Part shown: one piece after another, positions 36,728 to 44,640 of the stretch | Numbering within the stretch: position 1 is the stretch's first letter | Layout of the letters: every line of letters starts with the position of its first letter | Assembly: GCF_026242045.1 (NCBI RefSeq) | Contig: NZ_JAPJDO010000001.1 | Coordinates: forward strand, 1 to 64,000 | Source of the DNA: Mycobacterium pinniadriaticum | GTDB lineage: Bacteria > Actinomycetota > Actinomycetes > Mycobacteriales > Mycobacteriaceae | Length of the DNA: 64,000 nucleotides | Reading direction: 5' to 3' | The notes under the pieces: model-generated | Databases searched by the model: none | What the model was told of the DNA's origin: nothing | What the model saw: only the letters and a program-made list of their open reading frames with translations | Translations under genes and position numbers: made by a program

Positions 36728-39700
36728 ATGCTGGTTGTGCACGGATCCTGGTCGGACGGCAGCTTGTGTCTATGGGGCGAGGACCCGCACCGCCCGGTGA
36801 AAAGTGCCAGCCAGGCCTTGCGGTCGGCACGGCCCCATCCGTTCGCCATTCCCGCCGACCGGCTCGGCGAGATCTACATCGGTAAACACGGCAGCGCCGA
36901 CCTGCAGTTGCCGTCACTACGCAGCTCTCCGCTGGACTCACCGGAACTGCTGCGTGTCACTCCGCGCCCCCCGGCGCACAGCCGACCCGCGCTGCTGCCG
37001 TGGACGGTGCCGGTCGTCGCCGTCCCCTCGGCTGACGCTCTAACCATTCTCGACGATCCGGCAGCCGGTGTGCGCTACGGGACCTCGGCAGCCTACTTTC
37101 TCGTCGATATCGCCAATTTTGCGCGAATGTTGTTGTCGCGCGGCCGGATTGTTCCGGCGCTCGAGTACGCCGACGGTGTGCCGGTCGCGTTCTGGCGGCC
37201 GGTAGTGCAAGGCGCGGATGTGATGGAACTGAACGCGCTCACCACTGCGATGCCGCCGGTGTGTCGGGCCGCGGTGGGCGCGCCGGGCGCGTACGAAATC
37301 GTGACGGCGGCCTTGACCGGCTTCGTCGACGTGTTGGCGCGCGCCGTCATGCCGCCGGCTGACCTCTTGCTGCCGCCGCGCCGCGGTCGCCGTCTCAAAC
37401 GGCTCCCGGCGGCCGAAGCCTGGTTGACGGCACTGACCACCCCGGACGGCGGGTTCGAGGCGGATCCGGACGAGCTCGACACGCTGAGCGAGGCGCTCGC
37501 ACCGTGGGATCAGATCGGGATCGAAGATCCGGGCCCCGCGCGCGCGGTCTTCCGGGTCTCCGACGGTGACGACGACAAGGCGGACTGGCGGCTGGAGTTC
37601 CTACTGCGATCAGTCGCCGACCCCAGCCTGCTGGTATCCGCAGAGCAGGCCTGGGATGACGACGGCATGCTGAGTCGCTGGCTGGACCGCCCCGAGGAAC
37701 TGCTGCTGGCCGAGCTGGGACGGGCGGTACGGATATTCCCGGAACTGGCCGCCGGCCTGCGCACCGCCCGGCCCTGTGGGATCGATCTGGACATCGACGG
37801 CGCCTACCACTTTCTGTCCGCTGTCGCACCGTTGCTCGACGACGCCGGGTTCGAGGTGCTGCTGCCGTCGTGGTGGGACCCGCGCCGCAGGCTCGGGCTG
37901 GCGGTGTCGGCATCCACCCCGGTCGACGGTGTGGTGGAGACCGCCAGCCGGTTCGGCCGTGAGCAGCTCATCGACTTCCGGTGGGAACTCGCCGTCGGCG
38001 ACGACACGCTGACCGAGGACGAGATCAACGCGCTCTCCCAGACCAAGGCTCCGCTGATCCGGCTACGCGGTCAGTGGGTTTCGGTGGATCCCGAGCAGCT
38101 GCGTCGCGGCCTGGAGTTCCTCGAAGCCAACCCCACCGGCCAGGCCGGCACCGGTGAGATCCTGGCGCTGGCGGCCGGTCAGTCCGTCGATGCGCCACTG
38201 GAGATCACCGCGGTGCGCGCCGACGGTTGGCTCGGAGATCTGCTGAACGGGGTTGCAGCGCAATCACTTCAACCACTGCATCCGCCGCCCGGGTTCAGGG
38301 CGACGCTGCGGCCATATCAGCAACGCGGGCTGTCATGGCTGGCGTTCCTGTCCTCGCTGGGGCTGGGTAGCTGCTTGGCCGATGACATGGGTCTGGGTAA
38401 GACGGTGCAGCTGCTGGCGCTGGAGGCCACCCAGCGCCATGACCATCCCGATACCGCATCGACACTGCTGATCTGCCCGATGTCACTGGTGGGCAACTGG
38501 CAACGTGAGGCCGCGAAATTCGCACCAGCACTGCGGGTTTACGCCCATCACGGTACCGCGCGGCTGCACGGGGACGAGCTGTCCGAACAGCTGGAGGCTA
38601 CCGACCTGATCGTCACTACCTACGCGACCGCCGCCCGCGACATCGACGAGCTCGCCGACTATCAGTGGAACCGCGTGGTGCTCGACGAGGCGCAGGCAGT
38701 CAAGAACAGCCTGTCCCGCGGCGCCAAGGCGGTGCGCAGGTTTCACGCCGAGCATCGGGTAGCGCTCACCGGAACCCCGGTGGAGAACCGGCTCGCCGAA
38801 TTGTGGGCCGTGATGGACTTTCTCAACCCCGGACTGCTCGGCTCGCCGGAGGTATTCAAGGCCCGCTACGCCGTCCCAGTGGAGAAGTATGGCCAGACCG
38901 AACCGGCGGAACGGCTGCGCAGGATCACCCGTCCTTACATTCTGCGACGACTCAAGACCGACCCGAACATCATCGACGATCTGCCGGAGAAGATCGAAAC
39001 CAAACAGTACTGCCGGCTGACCGTCGAACAGGGGTCGCTGTACCGTTCCATCGTCGACGAAATGATGGAGAAGATCGAGAACACCGACGGAATCGCCCGC
39101 CGCGGCAACGTTTTGGCAGCGATGACCAAACTCAAACAGGTCTGCAATCATCCTGCGCAACTGTTGCACGACCGGTCGGTGATCGGGGCCCGCTCTGGCA
39201 AGGTGACACGCCTCGAAGAGATTCTAGAAGAGATACTAGCCGAAGGAGATCGGGTGCTGTGCTTCACTCAGTTCACCGAATTCGCCGAGATGCTGGCACC
39301 GCATCTGGCCGCTCGGTTCGGCCAGGATGTGGCGTACCTGCACGGCCGCACCCCGAAGAAGCGCCGCGATGAGATGGTGGCCCGGTTCCAGGCCGGTGAG
39401 GGGCCGTCGATCTTCCTGTTGTCGTTGAAGGCCGGCGGCACCGGCCTGACCCTGACGGCCGCCAATCATGTTGTGCACTTGGACCGGTGGTGGAACCCGG
39501 CGGTGGAGAACCAGGCAACCGACCGCGCGTTCCGAATCGGACAGAAGAAGTCGGTTCAGGTCAGCAAGTTCATCTGCACCGGCACCCTGGAGGAGCGTAT
39601 CGACGACATGATCGAACAGAAGAGGGCGCTGGCCGATCTGGTGGTCGGCGACGGAGAGGGCTGGCTAACCGAATTGTCCACTGGTGACTTGCGAAAGCTG

Positions 39701-39733
39701 TTCACTCTGTCGGAGGGAGCCATCGGTGAGTAA
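36728..39733 (+). CDS. helZ: SNF2-family DNA helicase/translocase HelZ-like
   Basis: A 1001-residue SWI2/SNF2 ATPase like M. tuberculosis HelZ (Rv2101). The N-terminal half (1-500) is a bacterial SNF2-associated region. The motor starts near residue 525 with QRGLSWLAFL, then DDMGLGKTVQLLA (Walker A), VVLDEAQAVKN (DEAQ), TGTPVENRLAELW, and the helicase C-terminal part with RVLCFTQFTEF and DRAFRIGQ. It should translocate on duplex DNA or remodel protein-DNA complexes. The SWIM gene overlaps its end by 8 nt. In M. tuberculosis the gene lies elsewhere, so this location is an insertion. Confidence 0.93.
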   Translation: MLVVHGSWSDGSLCLWGEDPHRPVKSASQALRSARPHPFAIPADRLGEIYIGKHGSADLQLPSLRSSPLDSPELLRVTPRPPAHSRPALLPWTVPVVAVPSADALTILDDPAAGVRYGTSAAYFLVDIANFARMLLSRGRIVPALEYADGVPVAFWRPVVQGADVMELNALTTAMPPVCRAAVGAPGAYEIVTAALTGFVDVLARAVMPPADLLLPPRRGRRLKRLPAAEAWLTALTTPDGGFEADPDELDTLSEALAPWDQIGIEDPGPARAVFRVSDGDDDKADWRLEFLLRSVADPSLLVSAEQAWDDDGMLSRWLDRPEELLLAELGRAVRIFPELAAGLRTARPCGIDLDIDGAYHFLSAVAPLLDDAGFEVLLPSWWDPRRRLGLAVSASTPVDGVVETASRFGREQLIDFRWELAVGDDTLTEDEINALSQTKAPLIRLRGQWVSVDPEQLRRGLEFLEANPTGQAGTGEILALAAGQSVDAPLEITAVRADGWLGDLLNGVAAQSLQPLHPPPGFRATLRPYQQRGLSWLAFLSSLGLGSCLADDMGLGKTVQLLALEATQRHDHPDTASTLLICPMSLVGNWQREAAKFAPALRVYAHHGTARLHGDELSEQLEATDLIVTTYATAARDIDELADYQWNRVVLDEAQAVKNSLSRGAKAVRRFHAEHRVALTGTPVENRLAELWAVMDFLNPGLLGSPEVFKARYAVPVEKYGQTEPAERLRRITRPYILRRLKTDPNIIDDLPEKIETKQYCRLTVEQGSLYRSIVDEMMEKIENTDGIARRGNVLAAMTKLKQVCNHPAQLLHDRSVIGARSGKVTRLEEILEEILAEGDRVLCFTQFTEFAEMLAPHLAARFGQDVAYLHGRTPKKRRDEMVARFQAGEGPSIFLLSLKAGGTGLTLTAANHVVHLDRWWNPAVENQATDRAFRIGQKKSVQVSKFICTGTLEERIDDMIEQKRALADLVVGDGEGWLTELSTGDLRKLFTLSEGAIGE

Positions 39734-40550
39734 CTGGTATCCCGCGACGCGGCCGCGACCGGCTGACGGGCTCAAGGCCCGCAGCACGCGCGGGCAGATC
39801 GGCCAGACCTGGTGGTCGCAGCGGTTCATCGAGGTGCTCGAAGCGATGGGGATGGGTAGCCGGCTGCAGCGGGGCAAGAATTACGCTCGCCGCGGACAGG
39901 TGATCTCGCTGGAGGTGGCCCCTGGCCTGGTGAGCGCACAGGTTCAGGGCAGCCGGGCGCGCCCCTATCGGGTGCGCATCGGGATCGTCGCCTTCGACAA
40001 GGGGCAGTGGGCGCAGATTGAGGGCGCACTGGCCGAAAACGCCTTGTTTGCAGCGGCATTGCTGGCCGGCGAGATGCCTGGGGACATCGAGGGCGTCTTC
40101 GATTCGGTGGGGTTGGCGTTGTTCCCGGGGAAGGAGCGCGAGCTATCGCTAGACTGCTCCTGCCCCGACGATGCGGTGCCGTGCAAGCATCTCGCGGCGA
40201 CGTTCTACCTGATGGCCGAGGCGTTCGACGAGGATCCGTTCGTCATCCTCGCCTGGCGCGGACGCGAACGCGATGATCTTCTGGAGAACCTGGCCGCGGC
40301 CCGCTCCGGCCGCCCGGCGGCCGACCGCGCTTTGCCGACAGGCCCAGCGCTTGCCGACTGCCTCGATTCGTTCTTCGTGCGCCAGAACGCTATTCCCGTG
40401 TCGCGTCCACCGGTGAGCGCATCGACGGCGTTACTCGACGAGCTACCGGAGGTGGCGGTCAACGTGCGTGGGCGGGGGCTGGCCGAGCTTCTGCGGCCGG
40501 GGTATGCGGGGCTGGCGGCGACTGATAGCTCCAGCGCCACGGATGTGTAG
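39726..40550 (+). CDS. SWIM zinc-finger protein
   Basis: A 274-residue protein with one SWIM zinc finger (SLDCSCPDDAVPCKHLAATFY, CxCxnCxH) in the middle. The N-terminal half includes TWWSQRFIEVLEAMG and a basic segment. SWIM domains bind DNA or proteins, and such genes often follow SNF2 helicases in bacteria. The GTG at 39726 (MSNWYPATRPRP) has GGAGGGAG 6 nt upstream inside helZ, overlapping its stop by 8 nt, so the two form one unit. The stop codon lies inside the VapB operator palindrome. It probably corresponds to Rv2102, next to helZ in M. tuberculosis. Confidence 0.88.
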   Translation: MSNWYPATRPRPADGLKARSTRGQIGQTWWSQRFIEVLEAMGMGSRLQRGKNYARRGQVISLEVAPGLVSAQVQGSRARPYRVRIGIVAFDKGQWAQIEGALAENALFAAALLAGEMPGDIEGVFDSVGLALFPGKERELSLDCSCPDDAVPCKHLAATFYLMAEAFDEDPFVILAWRGRERDDLLENLAAARSGRPAADRALPTGPALADCLDSFFVRQNAIPVSRPPVSASTALLDELPEVAVNVRGRGLAELLRPGYAGLAATDSSSATDV

Positions 40551-40562
40551 GATTTCTACACA
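40544..40562. promoter_or_regulatory. palindromic operator of the vapBC genes
   Basis: TGTGTAG (40544-40550) and CTACACA (40556-40562) form a perfect 7-bp inverted repeat with spacer GATTT. It spans the stop codon of the SWIM gene and reaches the first base of the antitoxin start codon. This position suits autoregulation by a VapB dimer or VapBC complex. Confidence 0.65.
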
Positions 40563-40831
40563 TGAGTCGTCGTGTTCAGGTCATCCTTTCTGAAGCCGAG
40601 CGCGAAGCGTTTCGTCAGCAGGCTGCGGCGAACAAGATGTCGCTGAGCACCTGGTTGCGCGAGGCCGGATTGAAACAGCTCGCGGCCGAGGAGACCGGAC
40701 CGCTGCGGACAGTGGCAGAACTGCGCGAGTTCTTCGGGTCGCTGCCCGACGAACCGGGTGTCGAGCCGGACTGGGATGAACACGTTCGGGTGATAGCGGA
40801 GTCGCGGCGACGCGGTTCATCGGCTTCGTGA
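40562..40831 (+). CDS. vapB: VapB-type antitoxin
   Basis: An 89-residue small protein. The first 40 residues (RRVQVILSEAER... MSLSTWLREAG) have the beta-alpha-alpha pattern of ribbon-helix-helix antitoxins, and the acidic C-terminal part (ELREFFGSLPDEPGVEPDWDEH) is suited to wrap the toxin. Its stop overlaps the PIN toxin start by 4 nt (GTGA), the usual toxin-antitoxin arrangement. It may correspond to VapB37 of M. tuberculosis, which also lies near helZ; that is from memory. Confidence 0.88.
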   Translation: MSRRVQVILSEAEREAFRQQAAANKMSLSTWLREAGLKQLAAEETGPLRTVAELREFFGSLPDEPGVEPDWDEHVRVIAESRRRGSSAS

Positions 40832-41205
40832 TCTTCGTCGATACGAACGTCTTCATGTACGCCGTAGGGCGTGAGCATCCGCTACGCCGACCAGCTCGGG
40901 ACTTCTTCGAGCACAGTGTCGAGCGACATCGCCGGCTCGTCACATCGGTGGAGGTCCTGCAAGAACTGCTGCACGCATACATTCCTGCGGATCGAATTGA
41001 CACTCTGGATGCGGCGCTGACGCTGGCTCGATCGCTGACCGAGATCTGGTCGATTGAGGAGTCCGACGTCGCGCACGCTCGAGCGCTGTGTGACCGCTAC
41101 CGAGCGCTCGGTGCGCGCGACTTCCTTCACCTTGCCTGTTGCCAGCGGCGAGGTGTCACCGAAATCAAGACCTTCGACCGCGCTTTGGCCAGCGCGTTCG
41201 GCTGA
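40828..41205 (+). CDS. vapC: VapC-type PIN-domain ribonuclease toxin
   Basis: A 125-residue PIN endoribonuclease with the full acidic set: Asp in FVDTNVFMY, Glu in VLQELLHAY, Asp in GARDFLHLA and Asp in KTFDRAL. When free of VapB such toxins cut tRNA or rRNA and stop growth. It starts with GTG overlapping the vapB stop. The helZ-SWIM-vapBC set resembles the Rv2101-Rv2104c neighbourhood of M. tuberculosis, where vapBC37 is on the opposite strand. Confidence 0.92.
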   Translation: MIFVDTNVFMYAVGREHPLRRPARDFFEHSVERHRRLVTSVEVLQELLHAYIPADRIDTLDAALTLARSLTEIWSIEESDVAHARALCDRYRALGARDFLHLACCQRRGVTEIKTFDRALASAFG

Positions 41206-41269
41206 GTGAGAGCTCAGGTCACCTTGTGCGCGACTGAAGTGCAGAAACTAGCTTTGTCGGCGTGCTCGA

Positions 41270-41995
41270 CTAGTCGAGCTCCCAGACCGCCGTCACCGAG
41301 AAACTCACCGTCTGCTGGCCCGGTTCCAGCGGAACCGCACTGGCCACCGCGCCGCGCGGCACCGGCATCGGCGTCGGCGGCGGCGGGGACCCGCCCGGCG
41401 CTTCCGAGATCGAGATGATCTTGCCCAGCGACAGCCCGGACAGATCGGCGTACTGCTGCGCGCGTTGCTTGGCGTCGTTGAAAGCCCGCGCCCTGGCGTC
41501 GGTGACCAGCTTGGAGTCGTCCTCGATCGAGTAGCTCACCGAGTTGATCCGGGTGGCGTCACCACCGGCGCTCACGACATTGGCCAACACCTGCGAAGCG
41601 GTGTCGAGTTTGCGGATCTTGATCTGGAGGGAGTTGCTAGCGCGGTAGCCGGTGATCGCGGTGCCGTCGCTGCCGTACTGCGGCTGCAGGCTGACCTGGG
41701 TGGTGCTGATGTCCTTGGCGTCGACGCCGCTGGCGTTGAGCGCATTCAGCACCGAGTTCTGCCGGTCGTTGGCCTGGTTCATCGCGGCGGTGACATCGCT
41801 GGCCGCGGCCTCGACGCTGACGTCGGCGGTCAACGTGTCGGGCACACCCTGCACCTCGCCGGCCCCGACGACGGTGACCTGCCGCGGAGTGCTGCTGACC
41901 GGGCTCGCGGGCGCGGAATCGCAGCCGGTGAGCACCGCGGCGGCGGCACCCATCGCGGCCAGGGCAACAACGACACGACGTCTCGCGATCGGCAT
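41270..41995 (-). CDS. lpqG: SIMPL (DUF541) domain lipoprotein LpqG
   Basis: A 241-residue lipoprotein with signal peptide and lipobox LTGC (Cys about residue 24), then a SIMPL/DUF541 domain (VTVVGAGEVQGVPDTLTADVSVE). The start ATG 41995 (MPIARRRVVV) gives a proper signal peptide; the longer reading to 42124 does not. It matches Rv3623 (240 residues). SIMPL proteins are periplasmic or surface-bound with poorly known roles. In M. tuberculosis it is adjacent to hpt; here about 4.8 kb of helZ-SWIM-vapBC DNA separates them. Confidence 0.92.
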   Translation of the reverse strand: MPIARRRVVVALAAMGAAAAVLTGCDSAPASPVSSTPRQVTVVGAGEVQGVPDTLTADVSVEAAASDVTAAMNQANDRQNSVLNALNASGVDAKDISTTQVSLQPQYGSDGTAITGYRASNSLQIKIRKLDTASQVLANVVSAGGDATRINSVSYSIEDDSKLVTDARARAFNDAKQRAQQYADLSGLSLGKIISISEAPGGSPPPPTPMPVPRGAVASAVPLEPGQQTVSFSVTAVWELD

Positions 41996-42032
41996 GGGTG
42001 ACACCGTAGCGTGCGGCACAAGATTTTTGGCC

Positions 42033-42323
42033 ATGCCGAACCTGCAGCTCACCCACCTCGGCGGGCCCACCACCCTGATCGACGTCGACGGGTGGCGGAT
42101 CCTCACCGACCCGACGTTCGACACACCCGGCCGGCGCTACACATTCGGCTGGGGCACGTCCTCCCCGCAAGGTCCCGCCTGGCCGGCCGAGCTCGTGGCG
42201 CCGGTCGACGTCGCGCTGGTGCACCCCGGCGGGGTGCGGTTCGGGTTCACCGGGCCGATTCGCTTCACGATGACCGCGGGCCGACGGACTCGAGTTGATC
42301 CGCCTGCTGCGCGCCAGACACTG
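42033..42323 (+). pseudogene. decayed metallo-beta-lactamase-fold hydrolase remnant
   Basis: The reading frame begins with a clear MBL-fold N-terminus (MPNLQLTHLGGPTTLIDVDG, WRILTDPTFD) and then jumps from APVDVALV directly to a segment like the family C-terminal part (HPGGVRFGFTGPIRFTMTA). The HxHxDH metal motif that should lie between is missing. After TMTA the match continues only in another frame (ADGLELIRLLRA), so there is an internal deletion plus a frameshift, and then the homology ends. I interpret it as an inactive relic left when this locus was rearranged. Confidence 0.7.
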
Positions 42324-42337
42324 TCGGATTCCATAGC

Positions 42338-42386
42338 GATTTCGGCGCGATTCCGTTCGCGTAGCGGCGGTTTACGCGCCGAAATC
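42338..42386. terminator. long-stem hairpin terminator after the LLM gene
   Basis: A perfect 12-bp inverted repeat, GATTTCGGCGCG (42338-42349) and CGCGCCGAAATC (42375-42386), with a 25-nt loop. It reaches the last base of the leftward LLM gene stop codon, so it probably ends that transcript; it may also act on the rightward side. The AAAT/ATTT ends give short A/T tracts on both strands. Confidence 0.6.
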
Positions 42387-43567
42387 TAAGATTGCTCGCC
42401 CACGTGATCGCCGATGGCCTTCATGATCGCCTCGCCGGCCCGACCGAACAGGTCATCTCGCTTGTTCTGCGCCCATTCGTGCGACGCCTGTGGGGCATGC
42501 AGCTGCCCCTTGAAGTGCGGCATGACTTTCCGGGCGAACAGCTCGTAGGAGTGGTAGGTCGCCGGTGGGGCGGCCCAGTCGTGACCGAGCATCAAGAACG
42601 TGCCGAAGCCACCTGATCGCTCCAGCAGGTCGCCGATGTAGGCGATCGCATCGTCGGGTGTGCCGATGCAGCAGCCACCGCCGGCGGCGTAGTCGGCCAC
42701 GAATTGCCGCGGGGACTGCGCGGCCTCTTCGACCTCATTGGACAGCGGGACGAACCCGGCGGCACCGAAGTACTTCGCGAAATCCTGCAGGCCGTACGTG
42801 CAGTCGTCGATGGCCTGGTCGTAGCTGTCGGCCAGGTGCATGATGCCCAGCACCCGCCAGGTGGCCCGGTCGGGCTCTGGCCGGCCGGACTTGGCGGCCT
42901 GGTCCACGACGATTCCCCAGGCGTCCTCCAATGCCGCGTAACCGCCGGGCACCGACATCGACAAGGACAGCAGTGAGGTGCCCAGTTGACCGGCCAGCCG
43001 TGGCCCGGACGGGGAAACCATTGCCGCCGTGGATATCTCCGGATACGGCCAGGTGTAGGGCCGGATGTGCAGGGCCGCGTCGCGCAGGATGAACCAATCC
43101 GAGTGCCGGTCGACGCGTTCGCCGGGCCCGGCGCGGAACAGCGCCAGGATGGCGTCCAGTGACTCCTGCATCATCCGCCGCTGCTCGACCGGGTCGATAC
43201 CCATCATGTGGGCATCCGACGGCAGGGCGCCGGGGCCGGTACCGAACATCACCCGGCCGCGGGTCAGGTGGTCGAGCAGCACCCAGCGGTCGGCCACCAT
43301 CAACGGGTGGTGGTAAGGCAGCGACACCACGCCGGTGCCCAGCCTGATGTGCTTGGTGCGTTCGGCGGCCGCCGCGATGAACACCTCCGGGCAGGCGATC
43401 AGTTCGTAGCCACCCGAGTGGTGCTCGCCGAACCAGGCTTCGTCAAACCCGAGCCGATCGAGCGCCACCGTGCGCTCCAGATCGTATTCCAGTGCGACAG
43501 TAGGTGATTGGCCCACCGGATGGAATGGGGTGATGAACACCCCGAACCGCAGTGGTCTGTCCGTCAT
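42386..43567 (-). CDS. LLM-class flavin-dependent monooxygenase (Rv3618-like)
   Basis: A 393-residue bacterial-luciferase-fold protein: RFGVFITPFHPVGQSP at the N-terminus, GFDEAWFGEHHSGG, RLGTGVVSLPYHHP and RVMFGTGPGALPSDAHMMG (FMN phosphate region). It oxidises an unknown substrate with FMNH2 and O2. It matches Rv3618 beside ephA. The ATG at 43567 overlaps the ephA-like stop by 4 nt (ATGA), so the monooxygenase and epoxide hydrolase are made together and may act in sequence. Confidence 0.9.
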   Translation of the reverse strand: MTDRPLRFGVFITPFHPVGQSPTVALEYDLERTVALDRLGFDEAWFGEHHSGGYELIACPEVFIAAAAERTKHIRLGTGVVSLPYHHPLMVADRWVLLDHLTRGRVMFGTGPGALPSDAHMMGIDPVEQRRMMQESLDAILALFRAGPGERVDRHSDWFILRDAALHIRPYTWPYPEISTAAMVSPSGPRLAGQLGTSLLSLSMSVPGGYAALEDAWGIVVDQAAKSGRPEPDRATWRVLGIMHLADSYDQAIDDCTYGLQDFAKYFGAAGFVPLSNEVEEAAQSPRQFVADYAAGGGCCIGTPDDAIAYIGDLLERSGGFGTFLMLGHDWAAPPATYHSYELFARKVMPHFKGQLHAPQASHEWAQNKRDDLFGRAGEAIMKAIGDHVGEQS

Positions 43568-44478
43568 GACCGCTCCACCTCGCCGAGGAAGTCCAGCAGG
43601 ATTCGGTTGACGTCCTCGGGACGCTCCTGCTGCACCCAATGCCCGGCGCCCTCGATCCACTGTTCGGTGTACGGCCCGGCGACCACCTCGCGTGCGCGCG
43701 CCGGGTTCATCGTCGGGCCGATCGGGTCGGCGGTACCCCCGACGAACAGGGCGGGCACCAGGATGCGCTGCTCGGCCAGCTGGGGGGTCGAGGCCCAGTT
43801 GCGGTCGTAATTGCGGTACCAGTTCAGCGCTCCGGTGAATCCTGTCCTGGTGAACTCGGTCACGTAGTGGTCGAACTCGTCGTCGGTGATCCAGCCAGGC
43901 GGTGCGTCCGGTCCGGTCAGGCCGGTGAACATCTCGCGCATGGTGCCGGCCACGTCGGCGGCCATCTCGGCGTCCGCCGTGCCGGGCTCCTGGAAGCGCA
44001 GCATGTAGAAGTCTTCGCCGAACTTCTCCCGCCACCGCTCGGTGGGGCGGGTGCGCGCGCGGGGAATCGGCGGGACGGACAGGCCGGCGACCGCACGGAC
44101 CCGCTCGGCGTGCAGCAGCGCGGTGTGCCAGACCACCATGGCGCCCCAGTCGTGGCCGATGAACACGGCTTGACTGGCCCCTCCGCCAACTTCTGAGTCG
44201 AGAAGGGCGACGAGGTCGCCGGTGAGGCAGTAGATGTCGTAGTCCTCGACCGTATCCGGTCGCGACGAACCGCCGTAGCCGCGTTGGTCGGGGGCCAGCA
44301 CGTGGTAGCCGGCGTGGGCCAGGACCGGGATCTGATGGCGCCACGAGTAGGCCAATTCGGGGAAACCATGAGCCAGGACCACCACGGGTGCACCGCGATC
44401 GCCGGCCTCGATGACCCGTAACCGAACGCCGACACCGTCAACTAACCGTTCGGTCGAAGCGAGCACCGTGCCAGCCAA
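43564..44478 (-). CDS. ephA: epoxide hydrolase EphA-like
   Basis: A 304-residue alpha/beta hydrolase of the epoxide hydrolase group: HGFPE oxyanion motif (about 37), RGYGGSS, and nucleophile Asp in GHDWGAMVV (about 108). Acid and base are in GTADPIGP and EGAGHWVQQE. It opens epoxides to diols, often for lipid detoxification. It corresponds to Rv3617. It is transcribed away from ftsH; the 160 bp between them hold the ftsH leader. Confidence 0.9.
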   Translation of the reverse strand: MAGTVLASTERLVDGVGVRLRVIEAGDRGAPVVVLAHGFPELAYSWRHQIPVLAHAGYHVLAPDQRGYGGSSRPDTVEDYDIYCLTGDLVALLDSEVGGGASQAVFIGHDWGAMVVWHTALLHAERVRAVAGLSVPPIPRARTRPTERWREKFGEDFYMLRFQEPGTADAEMAADVAGTMREMFTGLTGPDAPPGWITDDEFDHYVTEFTRTGFTGALNWYRNYDRNWASTPQLAEQRILVPALFVGGTADPIGPTMNPARAREVVAGPYTEQWIEGAGHWVQQERPEDVNRILLDFLGEVERS

Positions 44479-44610
44479 GCACAGCTTCTCCCGGCCTGGA
44501 AGGGCCGATTGCGCGCACAGCGAACACCGGTCAAAGGCCGCCGGAAACCCTGGGGGCTCTTACCGGCGTTGGTCTAGCGGTAGCCTGAACTATCCCAGCT
44601 GCGCAGATCG

Positions 44611-44640
44611 GAAGGACCGGGCCGTAACGGCCGATGCTTG
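44611..44640 (+). promoter_or_regulatory. ftsH leader: distant SD and hairpin
   Basis: GAAGGA (44611-44616) is the only good Shine-Dalgarno sequence but lies 24 nt from the ATG. Between them GGCCG (44620-44624) and CGGCC (44628-44632) form a hairpin with loop TAA. Folding would bring the SD to about 11 nt effective spacing. Confidence 0.35.
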
